From Paramyrothecium sp. XJ0827 (lineage: Eukaryota; Ascomycota; Sordariomycetes; Hypocreales; Stachybotryaceae): a stretch of 64,000 nucleotides of DNA. Below, one piece after another: positions 20,558-31,519 of this stretch (its first letter is position 1; each line of letters opens with the position of its first letter). The position numbers and the translations under genes were made by a program. The stretch spans positions 2,666,001-2,730,000 of the forward strand of contig JAJFPB010000005.1 of NCBI GenBank assembly GCA_020881915.1. The letters run 5' to 3'. A model generated the notes under the pieces. The model was not told the origin of the DNA. It made no database searches and worked only from the letters and a program-made list of their open reading frames with translations.

Positions 20558-21652
20558 TCATAACGTATCATGCAGCGGCTGTTCACCCAGCAAGTCCCTC
20601 ACCAATGCTAGTATTTGACCGTGTATGCCCTCCTTGGCGGCCACCATGCCGCGATTTTGGTTCAGGTCCCTGCCCGCGCCAAAATCTATCGGCCTCCCGT
20701 CCAGGTCGGTGACCTTGCCGCCAAGCTCGGTGAAGATGAGCTGCGCCCCGGCGTGGTCCCACACGCACATCCTCGTCTTCGCGGTGGCGGGGACGCGCAA
20801 CTGAAAGTCGCCGCCACCGATGATGAGGGCGGCGTACCTCACGTGGGAAGACCAGACCTCGGTACCGGGGTAGGGGGCGCCGAGGCGCTCCGCGACGTCG
20901 CGCACAATGTCGTGGCGGTAGGCCTTGCTCAGCAGGCAGTCGACGACATGCAGGTCCTCCAGGCGGGAAGGCACCGTCAGCGGCTCAAGCCTGCGGGCGG
21001 TGGTCAGGCTGCCGGACGAGGTGATTTGACGGATGGTGGAGCCTTGGCCGCGGACGGCGGTCAGGAGGACGCCCAAGCCCTCGGTGTCGACGCTCGTCTC
21101 CTCTATCCTCCCCCGGCTGGTGAGCTTGACGTTGGGGCAGCCCAAGACGCCCACGAGCTCCCGGCCATCCTCGACGAGAGCCAGCGACACGGCGTACTGC
21201 TCGCCGCGGAGGAAGGCCCTGGTGCCGTCGACGGGATCCATGCACCAGAAGCGACCTGAGCGCCCGCCCTGGCCGCTGGCGCCCATGTCGATCATGCTGA
21301 TCATCTCCTCGACGGACGAGGGCCCAGGGATGGCGGCCAGCTCCGGCGAGAGGCCGTCGGCGTGCTGGACGGAGCTGACGAGCTCGTAGACGCGGTCGGT
21401 GAGGGCGGGGTCGGCGCGGAGGGCTGAGGCGTCCTCCTCGCCGACGAGGCCGTCGTCGGGGAAGACATGGCGGATGGCGCTGATGATGAGGGCCTGGGCG
21501 GCGAAGTCGGCGACGGTGACGGGGGACGAGTCCGTCTTGGAGATCTCGTCGACGGCGGCGAGGACCCGCTTCGTGAGGACGCAAGCGCGCAGGACGGCGA
21601 GCTCGGCGATGGCGCGCTCCCCCCGGAGGAGGCGAGGCGCCGGTGCGGTCAT
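20558..21652 (-). CDS. MET22: 3'(2'),5'-bisphosphate nucleotidase (Hal2/Met22 type)
   Basis: Intronless, 364 residues (yeast Met22 357). The enzyme removes the 3' phosphate from PAP and related nucleotides made during sulfate assimilation; it is Mg2+-dependent and inhibited by Li+ and Na+. Family features: DSSPVTVADFAAQALI, the GEED acid pair in VFPDDGLVGEEDA, the inositol-monophosphatase-type metal site WCMDPVDGTRAFLRGEQYAV (about residue 136), and the second signature WDHAGAQLIFTELGGKVTDL near residue 310. The metal-binding Glu/Asp residues are all present. GC content is visibly higher than in its neighbours, giving long chance open frames in other phases. A related IMPase-superfamily member is possible but less likely, given the YAVSLALVEDGRELVGVLGCPN context typical of Hal2. 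Confidence 0.92.
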   Translation of the reverse strand: MTAPAPRLLRGERAIAELAVLRACVLTKRVLAAVDEISKTDSSPVTVADFAAQALIISAIRHVFPDDGLVGEEDASALRADPALTDRVYELVSSVQHADGLSPELAAIPGPSSVEEMISMIDMGASGQGGRSGRFWCMDPVDGTRAFLRGEQYAVSLALVEDGRELVGVLGCPNVKLTSRGRIEETSVDTEGLGVLLTAVRGQGSTIRQITSSGSLTTARRLEPLTVPSRLEDLHVVDCLLSKAYRHDIVRDVAERLGAPYPGTEVWSSHVRYAALIIGGGDFQLRVPATAKTRMCVWDHAGAQLIFTELGGKVTDLDGRPIDFGAGRDLNQNRGMVAAKEGIHGQILALVRDLLGEQPLHDTL

Positions 21653-24049
21653 TGGAGTTTGTGCTGCGAAGCCGTCTCTGGTAAAGGGGAGTAAGAGGGT
21701 TGCTTGGATTTTTGGCTCTTTCTGCGTGTATGCTTATAGATATATCCTTCGAGACACGCAGTCCGACGGAGAGTGAACAGGAAGAAGTTGGCCTTCGTGA
21801 AACAAACGATGACTTGATGTTCGCTCTAGATGCGACAGCACGGCACTAGAGTTCGTGAGATTCCTTATGTGCCGTATAAGAAGAGTGGATTAATGAAGAT
21901 GGCTCATGCGGACAACGATGAGTTTGCAAGTAAGATGCAGGGAGAGAGGAGAGTGAGAGGGATGTAAAAGTGAAGAAGTAAGGAAGAGGGAATGAGAATA
22001 TTGGGGGGACATATATGGTAGTTAAAGCGTGAATCAGAAAGTTGACGATGGCCTCTTAGGCCCTCGTTCGGATAACGAGATTAAAAAAAACAAAAAGCTT
22101 AGAATGAGAATGATACCTTACAGTGGTTAGCACGTCTAAAAGCAGAGGCGAGGTTGGAAGGCGCAGGTACTGGTGGCTTGCTGTCTCGTGTACTTGAGTC
22201 ACTGCCGCCTGGTGCAGGGGTACCTTCGGCATCACCTTGCAGGGCTGGGTCAGGTACCTGCATCACAGGGACACTATCACTGGGGCTTGAATTTCTGTTT
22301 TCTTTTCCTTTCTTTTCGGTCTTCTTTTTCCTCCTCTCTACCCCTATCTCTCTCTTTCTTTCTCTTCAAAAAAGGAAGAAGAAGAAGAAAAAAACACCAT
22401 AGTACTGCCCTGTAACGGGTATCTCCTCCAAGGGTCCAAAAGCCACACCCACTCTCATACGCATTCCCCCCCCTTTCCTTGTCATCCTTACTGATGAAAA
22501 GCGAGCACAGCACACGAAAAGAGTAAAAGACTACCACGCAGTGGCTGTGTGCGTTTTTGCCATGGCCACCCAGGTTTACGCTGGCTGTACGTGGCGCTGC
22601 TTGCCCGCGTGTAACTGCCACTACGGCCGCCGTTGTAAGGTAGCCCCCAACCCCCTGGAACGGGGTGTCGTCAGGCGTCGCCGCAAGGCACATTTTCGGT
22701 AAGTTAGTCCATCGACGTATGGGTAATAGATGGGAAATAGGAAAAAGCGCACCGAAAGAGCACGTGGCCATTTACCCGAAACCTTTCCCCTTCCCGCCAG
22801 CCCTGCGGCTGCGGCACCGGCACCGGCACCAAGTACCTCACTCAGCTACCTACATGGTGCAGGTGGCCTAATCCCATGGACTTACACACGTCCCTCGGGC
22901 ACAGCGCTTATGCTGTGATTCTATTCCCTCTTCCGGAGGCCTGTCTCGCTCTCGCTCTCTCTCGAACCCACGCGCCGTCGTTGTGTGCCCGCCGTGTCCC
23001 AGCATCACCGCCGCTTGAGGCCGCCATCTCCCCATCATCTGACGGCCCAAGGAGTCAGGGACTTAGACCCCATCCCTTCGCAGTCACTTGGCTCGGGGGC
23101 TGCCCTATACGAAGCAGCGAAGCCAGCTGACGGCATAGACGAGAAGTACTTCTCATCCCTCGTCACAACCCAGCTTACCTTAGCCCATGACCATCATCAT
23201 CGTCCGCCAGACAATGCCATGTCATGTCATCAACACCCATCTGATGAGAGAGGGGGAAACCCTTTGACGGCCCTCTCCATTCCACCAACCCACAACTCAG
23301 CTTTAGGCAGCAATACATGCTGCACGGGCTTGACAACGCCTATCCTTCAGTAGCTTTGACGCCCGAGGCAGAAGTAGGGGCAGATGAGCATCTTACCCTT
23401 GTTTCGCGGTGTTATATGCACCAAGGACTAACCGCCAAGACCCTCATCGACAACACCGAGAAAAGCATCGAGTGTGCCTCGCTGTAGCACTATCTGTGAT
23501 CCCTACTAACGCGAAGCCACAACTTCAGTAGTCGTGTTTATCACAAAACCCTCATTTCCACAACATTCCGATCGATACGCAGAGTCCGGTTCGTACCCCT
23601 GTACATCTGTTCGCAATGGCAGTATGTGGACATGAATCATCTTCTATATGGACGCTTGTTTGTCTTAAATTCCAGTCAATCATCAGTAAATCCATGCAAA
23701 ACGCATCATGATTGGTACAAAGGCTGATGAACCCATGCAACAACCGTATTATTTCTAGACAATTATGTATGGCCAGAGGCGGGACTCATCGTATCGATCA
23801 GTTTCGGCTGTAGCTAACTCCTGCTCCGCTTGACGCTTCAGCCTCCTGTATCATGTAAATTCCGGGTATGTTGTTTTCCGACGAAAGATCCACGCCACAA
23901 GTAGTATCAATGCCAACAACCTATGCAACATAAAACGCCGTGACGATGCAACCACACAAGACAAGAAATGGCCAGTCGTCAACTACAAGTCATCAATACA
24001 ATTCCCCGCTGGAACTCCACTGCCACCTCTGCGCTCGTCTATCGGAACT
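21653..24049. other. Intergenic between MET22 promoter and CHD1 3' end
   Basis: 2.4 kb holding the MET22 promoter (right of 21652) and the CHD1 3' region. No gene recognised: open frames are short or come from the low-complexity tract at 22293-22394. A GGCACC triplet repeat occurs at about 22812-22830. Confidence 0.6.
22293..22394. repeat. Polypyrimidine tract followed by polypurine tract
   Basis: About 75 nt almost all C/T (TTTCTTTTCC, CTCTCTCTTTCTTTC) directly followed by about 27 nt all purine (AAAAAAGGAAGAAGAAG). The two halves are roughly complementary, so a hairpin or triplex (H-DNA) is conceivable. Confidence 0.75.
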
Positions 24050-27000
24050 CTAGGCGCCGTTGGTCCCGGCCGACCGCCCACTTGACCCGCCGTTGCGGGC
24101 ATGAAGCGTGCGATACATGTTACTCAGTCGCTTTCCCGTCACGCTTTTGCTGGTATCATCCACCGGCCAGAGCGCTGCCAAAAAGTCCCTGTTCATCTGG
24201 GTTAGCATCGCCCTCCCAAACAGAGTGGTTCTGGCTCGCGTCGCCTACTTACCAAAAGTTGTTCTTGAGCCCCTCATCGGCAGCGGTGGCGGCCAGCTTC
24301 TCGTCCAGAAATGTTCCGATAACCACCAGCTCCACCGCGAAGATGGAAGCTCGCTCTTTGCTGGACTTGACTTTCTCCTTGGTGGTGGAGAGAATCTTCT
24401 CGAAATTTTCGCGGACGGGCTTCAGCAGGAACCAGATCATAGCGTCGTTATCTTTGTCTCTCTGGTCCTTATTGTCTCCAATCCGCCGGAGCTCATCCAA
24501 CCGCCGGAGAGCCTTTGCTCGGCGCTCATCTTGATGTCGCGCTCCAGCATCTCGATCGCGGTCATCACGTCGCTCGTCACGTCGCTCGTCACGTCGCTCG
24601 TCACGCCTGTCGTCGCGCCTCTCATCGCGCCTCTCGTCACGCCTCTCGTCACGCCTCTCGTCACGCCTCTCGTCACGCCTCTCATCTCGGCGATCGTCCC
24701 TTCTGCTGTGGTCATCCCGATGGCGGTGTCTGTCATGGCGCCGCTCATCCTCGTCACGACCATGGCGTCTCTCGGACCTGTCACGGTCATCCATCTGCTT
24801 GCTCGAGCGACGCGGCTCGTCGCTTCGACGATTCTTGGGACTGCGGTTGCCCTCATGAGAAGCATGCTTGCGTTTATACTCTGGCCGCGGGGTACCGCGT
24901 TCATCTGCATGACTTTTTGAACGCTGGTGCTCCCCGTGTCCGGAATCGCGCTCCCTCTCGCGGTGCTTCTTTGGCTGTGACAGTGGCGATCCAGAAACAC
25001 TGCCTCGGTGACCGTTGGCCAGATGTCCCTTTTTGTTGTTTCGGTGATGATTTTCTACACTGCGCTGAACAGCACGATCGCCAGAGTATTTCGACTGGAG
25101 CACAGACAAGAGGTATTCCGAGCGGCGCACAAGATGAACCGCTCCCGGTGCCTTCATCTTGTCATTGCCTTTGCTCCGTTCCTCCTTTTTCCCGACACGG
25201 TGCTCCTCAAGGAATAGTTTGTCGCTCATGTCCAGTTCAGGATCATCCCGAATTTGAACCCACGCGCCGAAACCGTGCTTGTCGATACCGACGAGAAGCA
25301 TGGCATCCTCCTTGGCTCCCCACGGACAGCTGTAGTTGGCAGCCTTGGTAGCATCGGAAAGGCGGAACGATCTCCACTCGGCCTGGGATTTGATGGCTTG
25401 TCGAAGGAGCTGCAACTGCCGGGGTCGCTCTATGGCCGTCTCGGCGTTGACCTTTTTCAATTCACCGAAGTCAATGAGAACCGCTTTCCTATCCTTCTTC
25501 GTCAAGGTCTTGCCCATTTTCTTTTCTTCATCCGCAAGTTTGTTATTATTGTCGTCCACGGCATGCTGAGCAACCTTGATGAAATCGTCAAGCACCGATT
25601 TGACAAAATCGACGTCTCTCTCGACGAGCTTAGCATCCTTGATGATGTCTTCAGCACGATCATCCATTGAGCCGAATTTAAAGAATGCTTTGATAAGATT
25701 GCGTTGTTCCTTGTCGTTCAGCGGACGTTTGGGATCGGACAGAAGGGCGCGACGCTCTTCTTCCTCCTGTTGCTGTTCTCGCTGTCTTTTCTTCAGGCGA
25801 TCCGCACGATCCGTCTCCCTATTGCGGTTCTTAATGGTGGCCCTGCGTGGAGCGCTCTCCGCTGCGACCTGTGCGAGATAGTCCTCGTGTTGTTTCTTTT
25901 CTTCCTCAACCTTGATTTCGGCGAGTTTTTCAGCTGGGATAATCTGGTCCCAGTCGAGGTTGATGTCATCAACCTTGACGTCTGTGATTTGCATGAAGTT
26001 ATCCCAGTCTATGCCGCCGCTGCTAAGGTTGATCTTGTCGTCCACCTTTGTCTTGGTGATTTCTGCATTCTCAAGGATGGAATCAATGTCGAGCTGTTCC
26101 AGACGTTCTTGATTGCCGCTTTGTTCAAACATTTTGGAGGAACGCATCTTGAGGACCATTTGAATATCTTCGGATGATGAAGGCCCGTCAACTTTCAAGC
26201 CCTTCTTCTTAAGCTCCTCCTTGAAAGTGGCTTTGCCATCATCAGTAACGCCAGCCTGGATGGTCAAATATTCAAGCAACAGCTTGTTCCTGGCTCGTTC
26301 TAAGACTTCTTCTTCGACAGTCTCTTTGGAGACAAGACGGTAAATGTTCACTGGCTTCTTTTGCCCGATTCGATGTGCTCGTGCCATGGCCTGTAAATCA
26401 GCCTGGGGGTTCCAATCCGAGTCAAAGATCACCACAGTATCAGCTGTCATCAAATTGATGCCCAATCCACCAGCGCGAGTAGACAACAGGAAACAAAAAT
26501 CGTCACTGTCTTCTGCGTTGAAATGGTTGATGGCCATGCGTCTCGGTCCCGCAGCAATCGTTCCGTCTAAGCGTTGAAACTTGTATCCTCGTAGTGACAG
26601 GTAGTCACCTAGAATGTCGAGCATCTTGACCATCTGGCTGAAGATCAACACGCGGTGGCCGTCCTTCTTCAATTTGGAGAGCAGTTGATCAAGCAGCATC
26701 ATTTTGCCACTGCTTGCAATGAGGCCCTTAATCTGGTCCTCGCGGCGCGTACTTCCACCTAGCACTCTCTCCTCCACGCCTGGGAACATGTATGGATGGT
26801 TGCTAACCTTCTTGAGTTCCATCATGATGTTGAGCAGAGAGTTTTTGTGACCATTAGTGGCATCACACAAGGCGGTATAGTTTCGCGTCAGGATGTTACG
26901 ATAGTACTCGAGCTGGACGTCTGAAAGCTCGACGCGAATGATTTTCTCGGTTTTAGGTGGAAGATCTGACTCAACTGTTTCCTTCGTTCTCCGGAGAATG

Positions 27001-29176
27001 TAAGGCGCAATGGCCTTATGGAGATCTTGCAACTTTTCTTGTGCGTCCACAGCTGACAGAGAATCAAGATCTTCGTCGATATTGACCTTTCCAGGGTTCA
27101 AGAAGTCCAGCAGGGCGGAAAGCTCAGCCAAGTTGTTCTGAATCGGTGTGCCAGTAATCAGAACCTTGCATGGGACGCCAAAACCAAGGAGACGTGCATA
27201 GAGCTGAGACTCGCTATTCTTGAGACGGTGGGCCTCATCAACGGCCAGTGTCTGCCACTTGATAGTTTGCAAAAATTGCCAGTCCTGCAGGATGAACTCA
27301 TATGAGGTGACTAGTACATTGAACTTGGGCTTCTTGGGATTGCCATCGACAATTAGTTCGTGTTCTCGAATGATGTTTCGAGCATCTTCGGGGCCAAGGT
27401 ACACAACATAGTTCAGATCGGGAGACCAGTTGTTGAAAGTATCACACCATGCAGGGATGACACTAAGAGGAGCCACCACAAGCGATGGGCCCTCTTGTCG
27501 TCGGTCATTGCGTAACCAGCTCAGAAACGAGACAGTCTGAACCGTCTTGCCCAAGCCCATCTCGTCTGCAAGAATGACGTTGTTGGACCTCGTCCAGTTT
27601 AGACAGAGGAAGTTCAGACCACGAAGCTGAAATGATCGAAGCTCTCCACCCTGGATGTAGTCAGGCTGTTTTTCTAGCTTGACCATTCTTGACCGGGTCT
27701 GGGGGTTGGACTCCTTGCGATCGGATTGCCAAGATCTCGAAGCTCGGTCAAGGTATTGATCAATTTTGTCCTGGAAGTCAGCGCTGATTTCAGACGCAGC
27801 TTCCCAAGTTGACTCGTCATAAGTGAGACCTTTCCACTTGACAAAATATTCAGTTTCCTCGTCCCCGTCTCTGACAGCAACAACTCTTTCGACTTTGGTA
27901 TAGTCTTCAAAAGCTTCTTCATCCCGCTCTCGGTCCAGAAAAAATTGCTCCTTGGTTTCTGGAGGAATATCATACCCAAACCGGATATCGAGCTCCTGTT
28001 CGACGAACTTCCGGTGGTAGTTCTCAACCTTTCGAAAGCCACGAACACTTCGAAGGCCTTCAATAGTCTCCCACGTGTCATGAAGATGGGATTTGCCCTG
28101 CCACTTGATGAAGTATTCGAAGTCGTAGCGAGTTGCATCGTAAGTGAGTTCCAAACCCTCGCGCAAGCGGTGGCGCACAACTTTTTCGATGTATGGTGAG
28201 TCGTCCACATAGTCAGCCACGTAGTAAGCAGAGGTGATCTCGGCCTCGTCCTCGTCCTCCTCAAAGTCACTTTCTTCGTAGGCACCTTGTTGCACCTGTT
28301 GCGCTGCGCGCCGACTCGACCATCGCTTCTCCGCGAGAGCAACCGATGGTTGCGCCTCACGTTGCTGGCGAGCCTTCTTCTGCAAACTTCTCGCGCGCGC
28401 ACCACCGTAGGTATCAGAGTCGGAATCTGAGTCGTTGGGAGAGGGTTGGAGTACAGGAGTGCCTCGTTTTGAAGCTAAGGGAAGAGTCAGATGTGTCGAT
28501 TGGATGCAGCCACCAGGAGCGCGAGGACTTACAGGCACTTGAGGCTTCTACACGACGTCGCTTGACATTACGACGGTTTGTGGGCGCCACATCAGAGTCC
28601 GATTCATCAGACTCGACCTGACAAGTCAATGAGTTACTGTTCTTGTGCAATTCATACCAACTGGTGATGACTTACGATCTTTCTCTGCTCCCTTGGTCGC
28701 GTCTGGGTAAGATCTTGTCAGCCATTTGTTTCGGCGGTTAAAGGAAAAAATTTTCACAGGCATACACTTCTACGAAGACCATAGAGCGTCGGATTCGCCT
28801 TGATGAATTCGTCCTCTTCTACAGGAGCCTTGCGCTTAGCCGCTCGGTTTGAGTCGGTAGAGCTGGCACGGTGATCCAAAACGTCGTCGTCATGCTGCGA
28901 CGCGGGACTATCTTGCATATCGAAATCGGCGTCTTCTGAAACATTGTCGGGCGACGGGGCATCACTGTCCGATAAATGTTCATCATCGGGATCGTGGTTT
29001 GAGGCCTCGTTCCTCTCGTAAGACGGCGTCGGCGACGATTCGTTGGCAGGTTCGTCCATGTGGTTCGAGACATTGCTATCGCTGGGGGAGGCATGGTCGA
29101 CAGCCGGCGACTCCATCGATATATCTGGCGACAAGTGCCCATTCGAGGGAGCCCCTACAACTGGGGTGGACATCAT
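24050..29176 (-). CDS. CHD1: Chromodomain helicase DNA-binding protein CHD1
   Basis: Exons 29176-28766, 28702-28676 (27 nt), 28617-28533, 28474-24253 and 24188-24050 give 1627 residues. Chd1 is the ATP-dependent remodeller that spaces nucleosomes over transcribed genes. Seen: acidic Ser/Asp N-terminus; chromodomain 1 (FEYFIKWQGKSHLHDTWETI, about 256-330); chromodomain 2 (TEYFVKWKGLTYDESTWEAA, about 366-406); Snf2 motor with DEMGLGKTVQTVSFLSWL (about 478), VDEAHRLKN (about 588) and HRIGQKKPVNIYRLVSKET; SANT/SLIDE-like region; a DERR repeat (about 1433-1480); and a C-terminal helical domain completed by the last exon (NNFWDFLAALWPVDDTSKSV). The microexon encodes TRPREQRKI and joins LYGLRRS to VESDESDSD in phase. 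The first ATG after a stop is at 29176; a second follows immediately. Confidence 0.97.
24563..24690. repeat. 12-bp coding minisatellite (DERR repeats of CHD1)
   Basis: About ten tandem copies of a 12-bp unit (GTCACGCCTCTC and close variants on the plus strand), translated on the minus strand as repeated Arg-Asp-Glu-Arg. Copies differ by single bases, so the array is not newly amplified throughout. Confidence 0.9.
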
Positions 29177-31519
29177 GGTAGGCCTAGGCAAGGCTGCCTG
29201 CTAAAGACGACGATGTCTTGTTAGCTGGTGCCATTGAGCTCGTGCGAGATTAACGAGAACGCGATTTCAGGCAGTACATAGTTGCGACCCATCGACGCGA
29301 AAACAGAAACTAAAAAAGCCTGGCAATGGGAAGCAAGCAGCTGTGATCGAGGCATAAGGCTTTGTGTAAGATGGGCGAGGCTGGAGACTGAGAAGTGCCA
29401 TTGAGAAGGCGCCGCGGCAGCGCACGGGACAGAGAAGCCCCAGTCGCGTCCGCAGCATCAGTTCGAATCAATCTCCATCAAGCAAATGGCTCTGAACCTC
29501 AAAAGAACATGTATTCGGGACAGGATGACGATGCAACGGGCCGAGGCGAGGCCGGGTTGATGGGGGACGGCAGGTCGTTGGCCGCCGGGTCACAGTAGCA
29601 GGGTAAGGGGGAAGAGGCGACTTACAAGTCATTAATGAATGACTTCCAGGCAGCTGGTAGCATCCGAACCAAAAGAAAGAAGACGTCGCGAAACGCGTCT
29701 AGGCGGTGGTGTTGCGGAGGCCGGGGGGTGCGAGGATGAGGTTCTATGGCAAGAGACGGCGGAAATGTCACAAAAATGCACGGGTGGGTGGAGAGGCAGG
29801 AATACGGTAAGAAGAATTGGACTGATGTGCACCTACTTGTCCGGGGCGTGGCCAAGGGGTCCCCCGAAGGCACCGGCCGCACAGTAACCTCACCTTTTTA
29901 GGTATTAGGTTGTCGCGCTCCCCACACCGGCGCTGTATCGTTGCTGTGATTGGCTGTTCTTGCTAGCAGCCAGTCACGTTCGAGCATCTCATCGAGGTAC
30001 GTACCTCATCGAGGTTGGGCTGGTCACGTGAATTTGACTACGGCCTTCTTGCTTCGCCCGTCTAATTACAGCCTAATGATCGGGCAAACACATAAAATGG
30101 ACAACCTCTGGTGGTTATTGGATGAACTTGACTCTTACTGATGGATTGAACGAATCGTGTTTCTCGAAGAATTAGCTGGGGGGGGTTCACGGCTGGCTCA
30201 ATTATCTGGAAACTGGACCAACACCAGGTTCCATTGTATGTTAGCCACAAGCAAGGCGCCTTCTGCCAGGCTCTCTGGCAACACCACACCAGGTTGAGCT
30301 TACACGCTTCGTCTGAATGATTAAACCTTCAGGTCACAAGCACACGTTCCCCCCAAGGTTTTTCCCTCTTCAAAAGGGATTGAGCGAGAGTCTGAATCAG
30401 GCTAGTTGCAATATGAGCTACTCCCAGTAAACACTAAGGTACACACAAAAGATTATAAGTTTGATCACGCAACCTTGATGATAATGCACAACGACCTGAA
30501 ATAATGTCGCAGAAACTGAAACCATCTTTTCATCCAAATTGATTCCTCCTATTGTCCAGGTCTTTTCTTTGGACACTTTCCTTACAGACCTTACCGGCCA
30601 GCAATGGAACGGTGTCAGCTAAGTATTTCCAAATACGTGTCTAACGCCTAGCTATCGGCCACGCCGAACAGTAAGATTCCTTGAGATGACTCACTCAGGT
30701 TTCCGTTCCCCTTGATTTCTGTCTAGTCCTTGAGCATGGAGGCAAACAAACTTCAAACCTTGGTACATGAATACCCGTCTACTTAGGGGTCGTCCGACGC
30801 TGTTAGTTCAGAGGAGAGCGAGCGGCTAGTAAAAAGTAGTCCAACGGATGTCTCCTGTAGAAATTATATAGTATCATTCCCCGGGGCAAATCATAATAAC
30901 AAGGATGTTAATGAATTATTCTAAACGAAAAATATATTTGAGTGGTTCTTAAGGATTTACCAAGGCCTTCTTGGGCCTGTAGTACCAGAAGAGAGGTAGA
31001 GGTAGCGAACGATGAAGTTGTGCCTGCGTTTTTGTTTTAGTCACCCGTTGAAAGAGGTACCTCACATACCTGATTGGGTCACCAGAACATGGCAGGTTGG
31101 GCAGATCCAGTGCCAAGGGCACCCCGCCTACCGCCTCCACGAGAAGTCTGCGCACTGCTGGCTGCTTGCCCTGCCCCGCCAAACTGACGATTCAGAGGCC
31201 GCGAAAAATCGATGACCACCCGCACCAAATCCCAACTGGGTAACTCACCGGATACCGTCACCTAACGACACCACCATTTTTCCTCCGTGATATTTTTTCC
31301 CCCTCCTTCGCGTACCAACCCCTCCTCCCTCGACTGGATCAGGACTACACGCGCGACCCTCGCAGATCTCGGTCCCTCCTCCTACGTGTGAGGTTTTTGT
31401 CCTTGGCCGACTTCTGTACTTCGCTCATTTCTGTGCCATTCGACTCAGACTCAGACTTGCAGCTCACCCCCTGCCGAGGCTACCCTAGATTGACGACAGG
31501 CCTATCCCAAGTCGCCGCA
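29177..31519. promoter_or_regulatory. Intergenic, divergent CHD1 / RLI1 promoters
   Basis: 2.3 kb with no recognised gene. The CHD1 side has a good candidate leader intron on the minus strand: donor GTAAGTC beginning at 29625, branch GCTAAC at 29220-29225, acceptor AGCAG ending at 29198 (428 nt). The middle, about 30300-30960, is AT-richer. The RLI1 leader (31260-31519) is pyrimidine-rich, typical of strongly expressed fungal genes. Confidence 0.55.

Noticed and set aside
20615..21584. Open frames of 214 (+) and 199 (-) codons over MET22
   Set aside because: High-GC shadows of the MET22 frame; Arg/Pro/Gly-rich translations with no family features.
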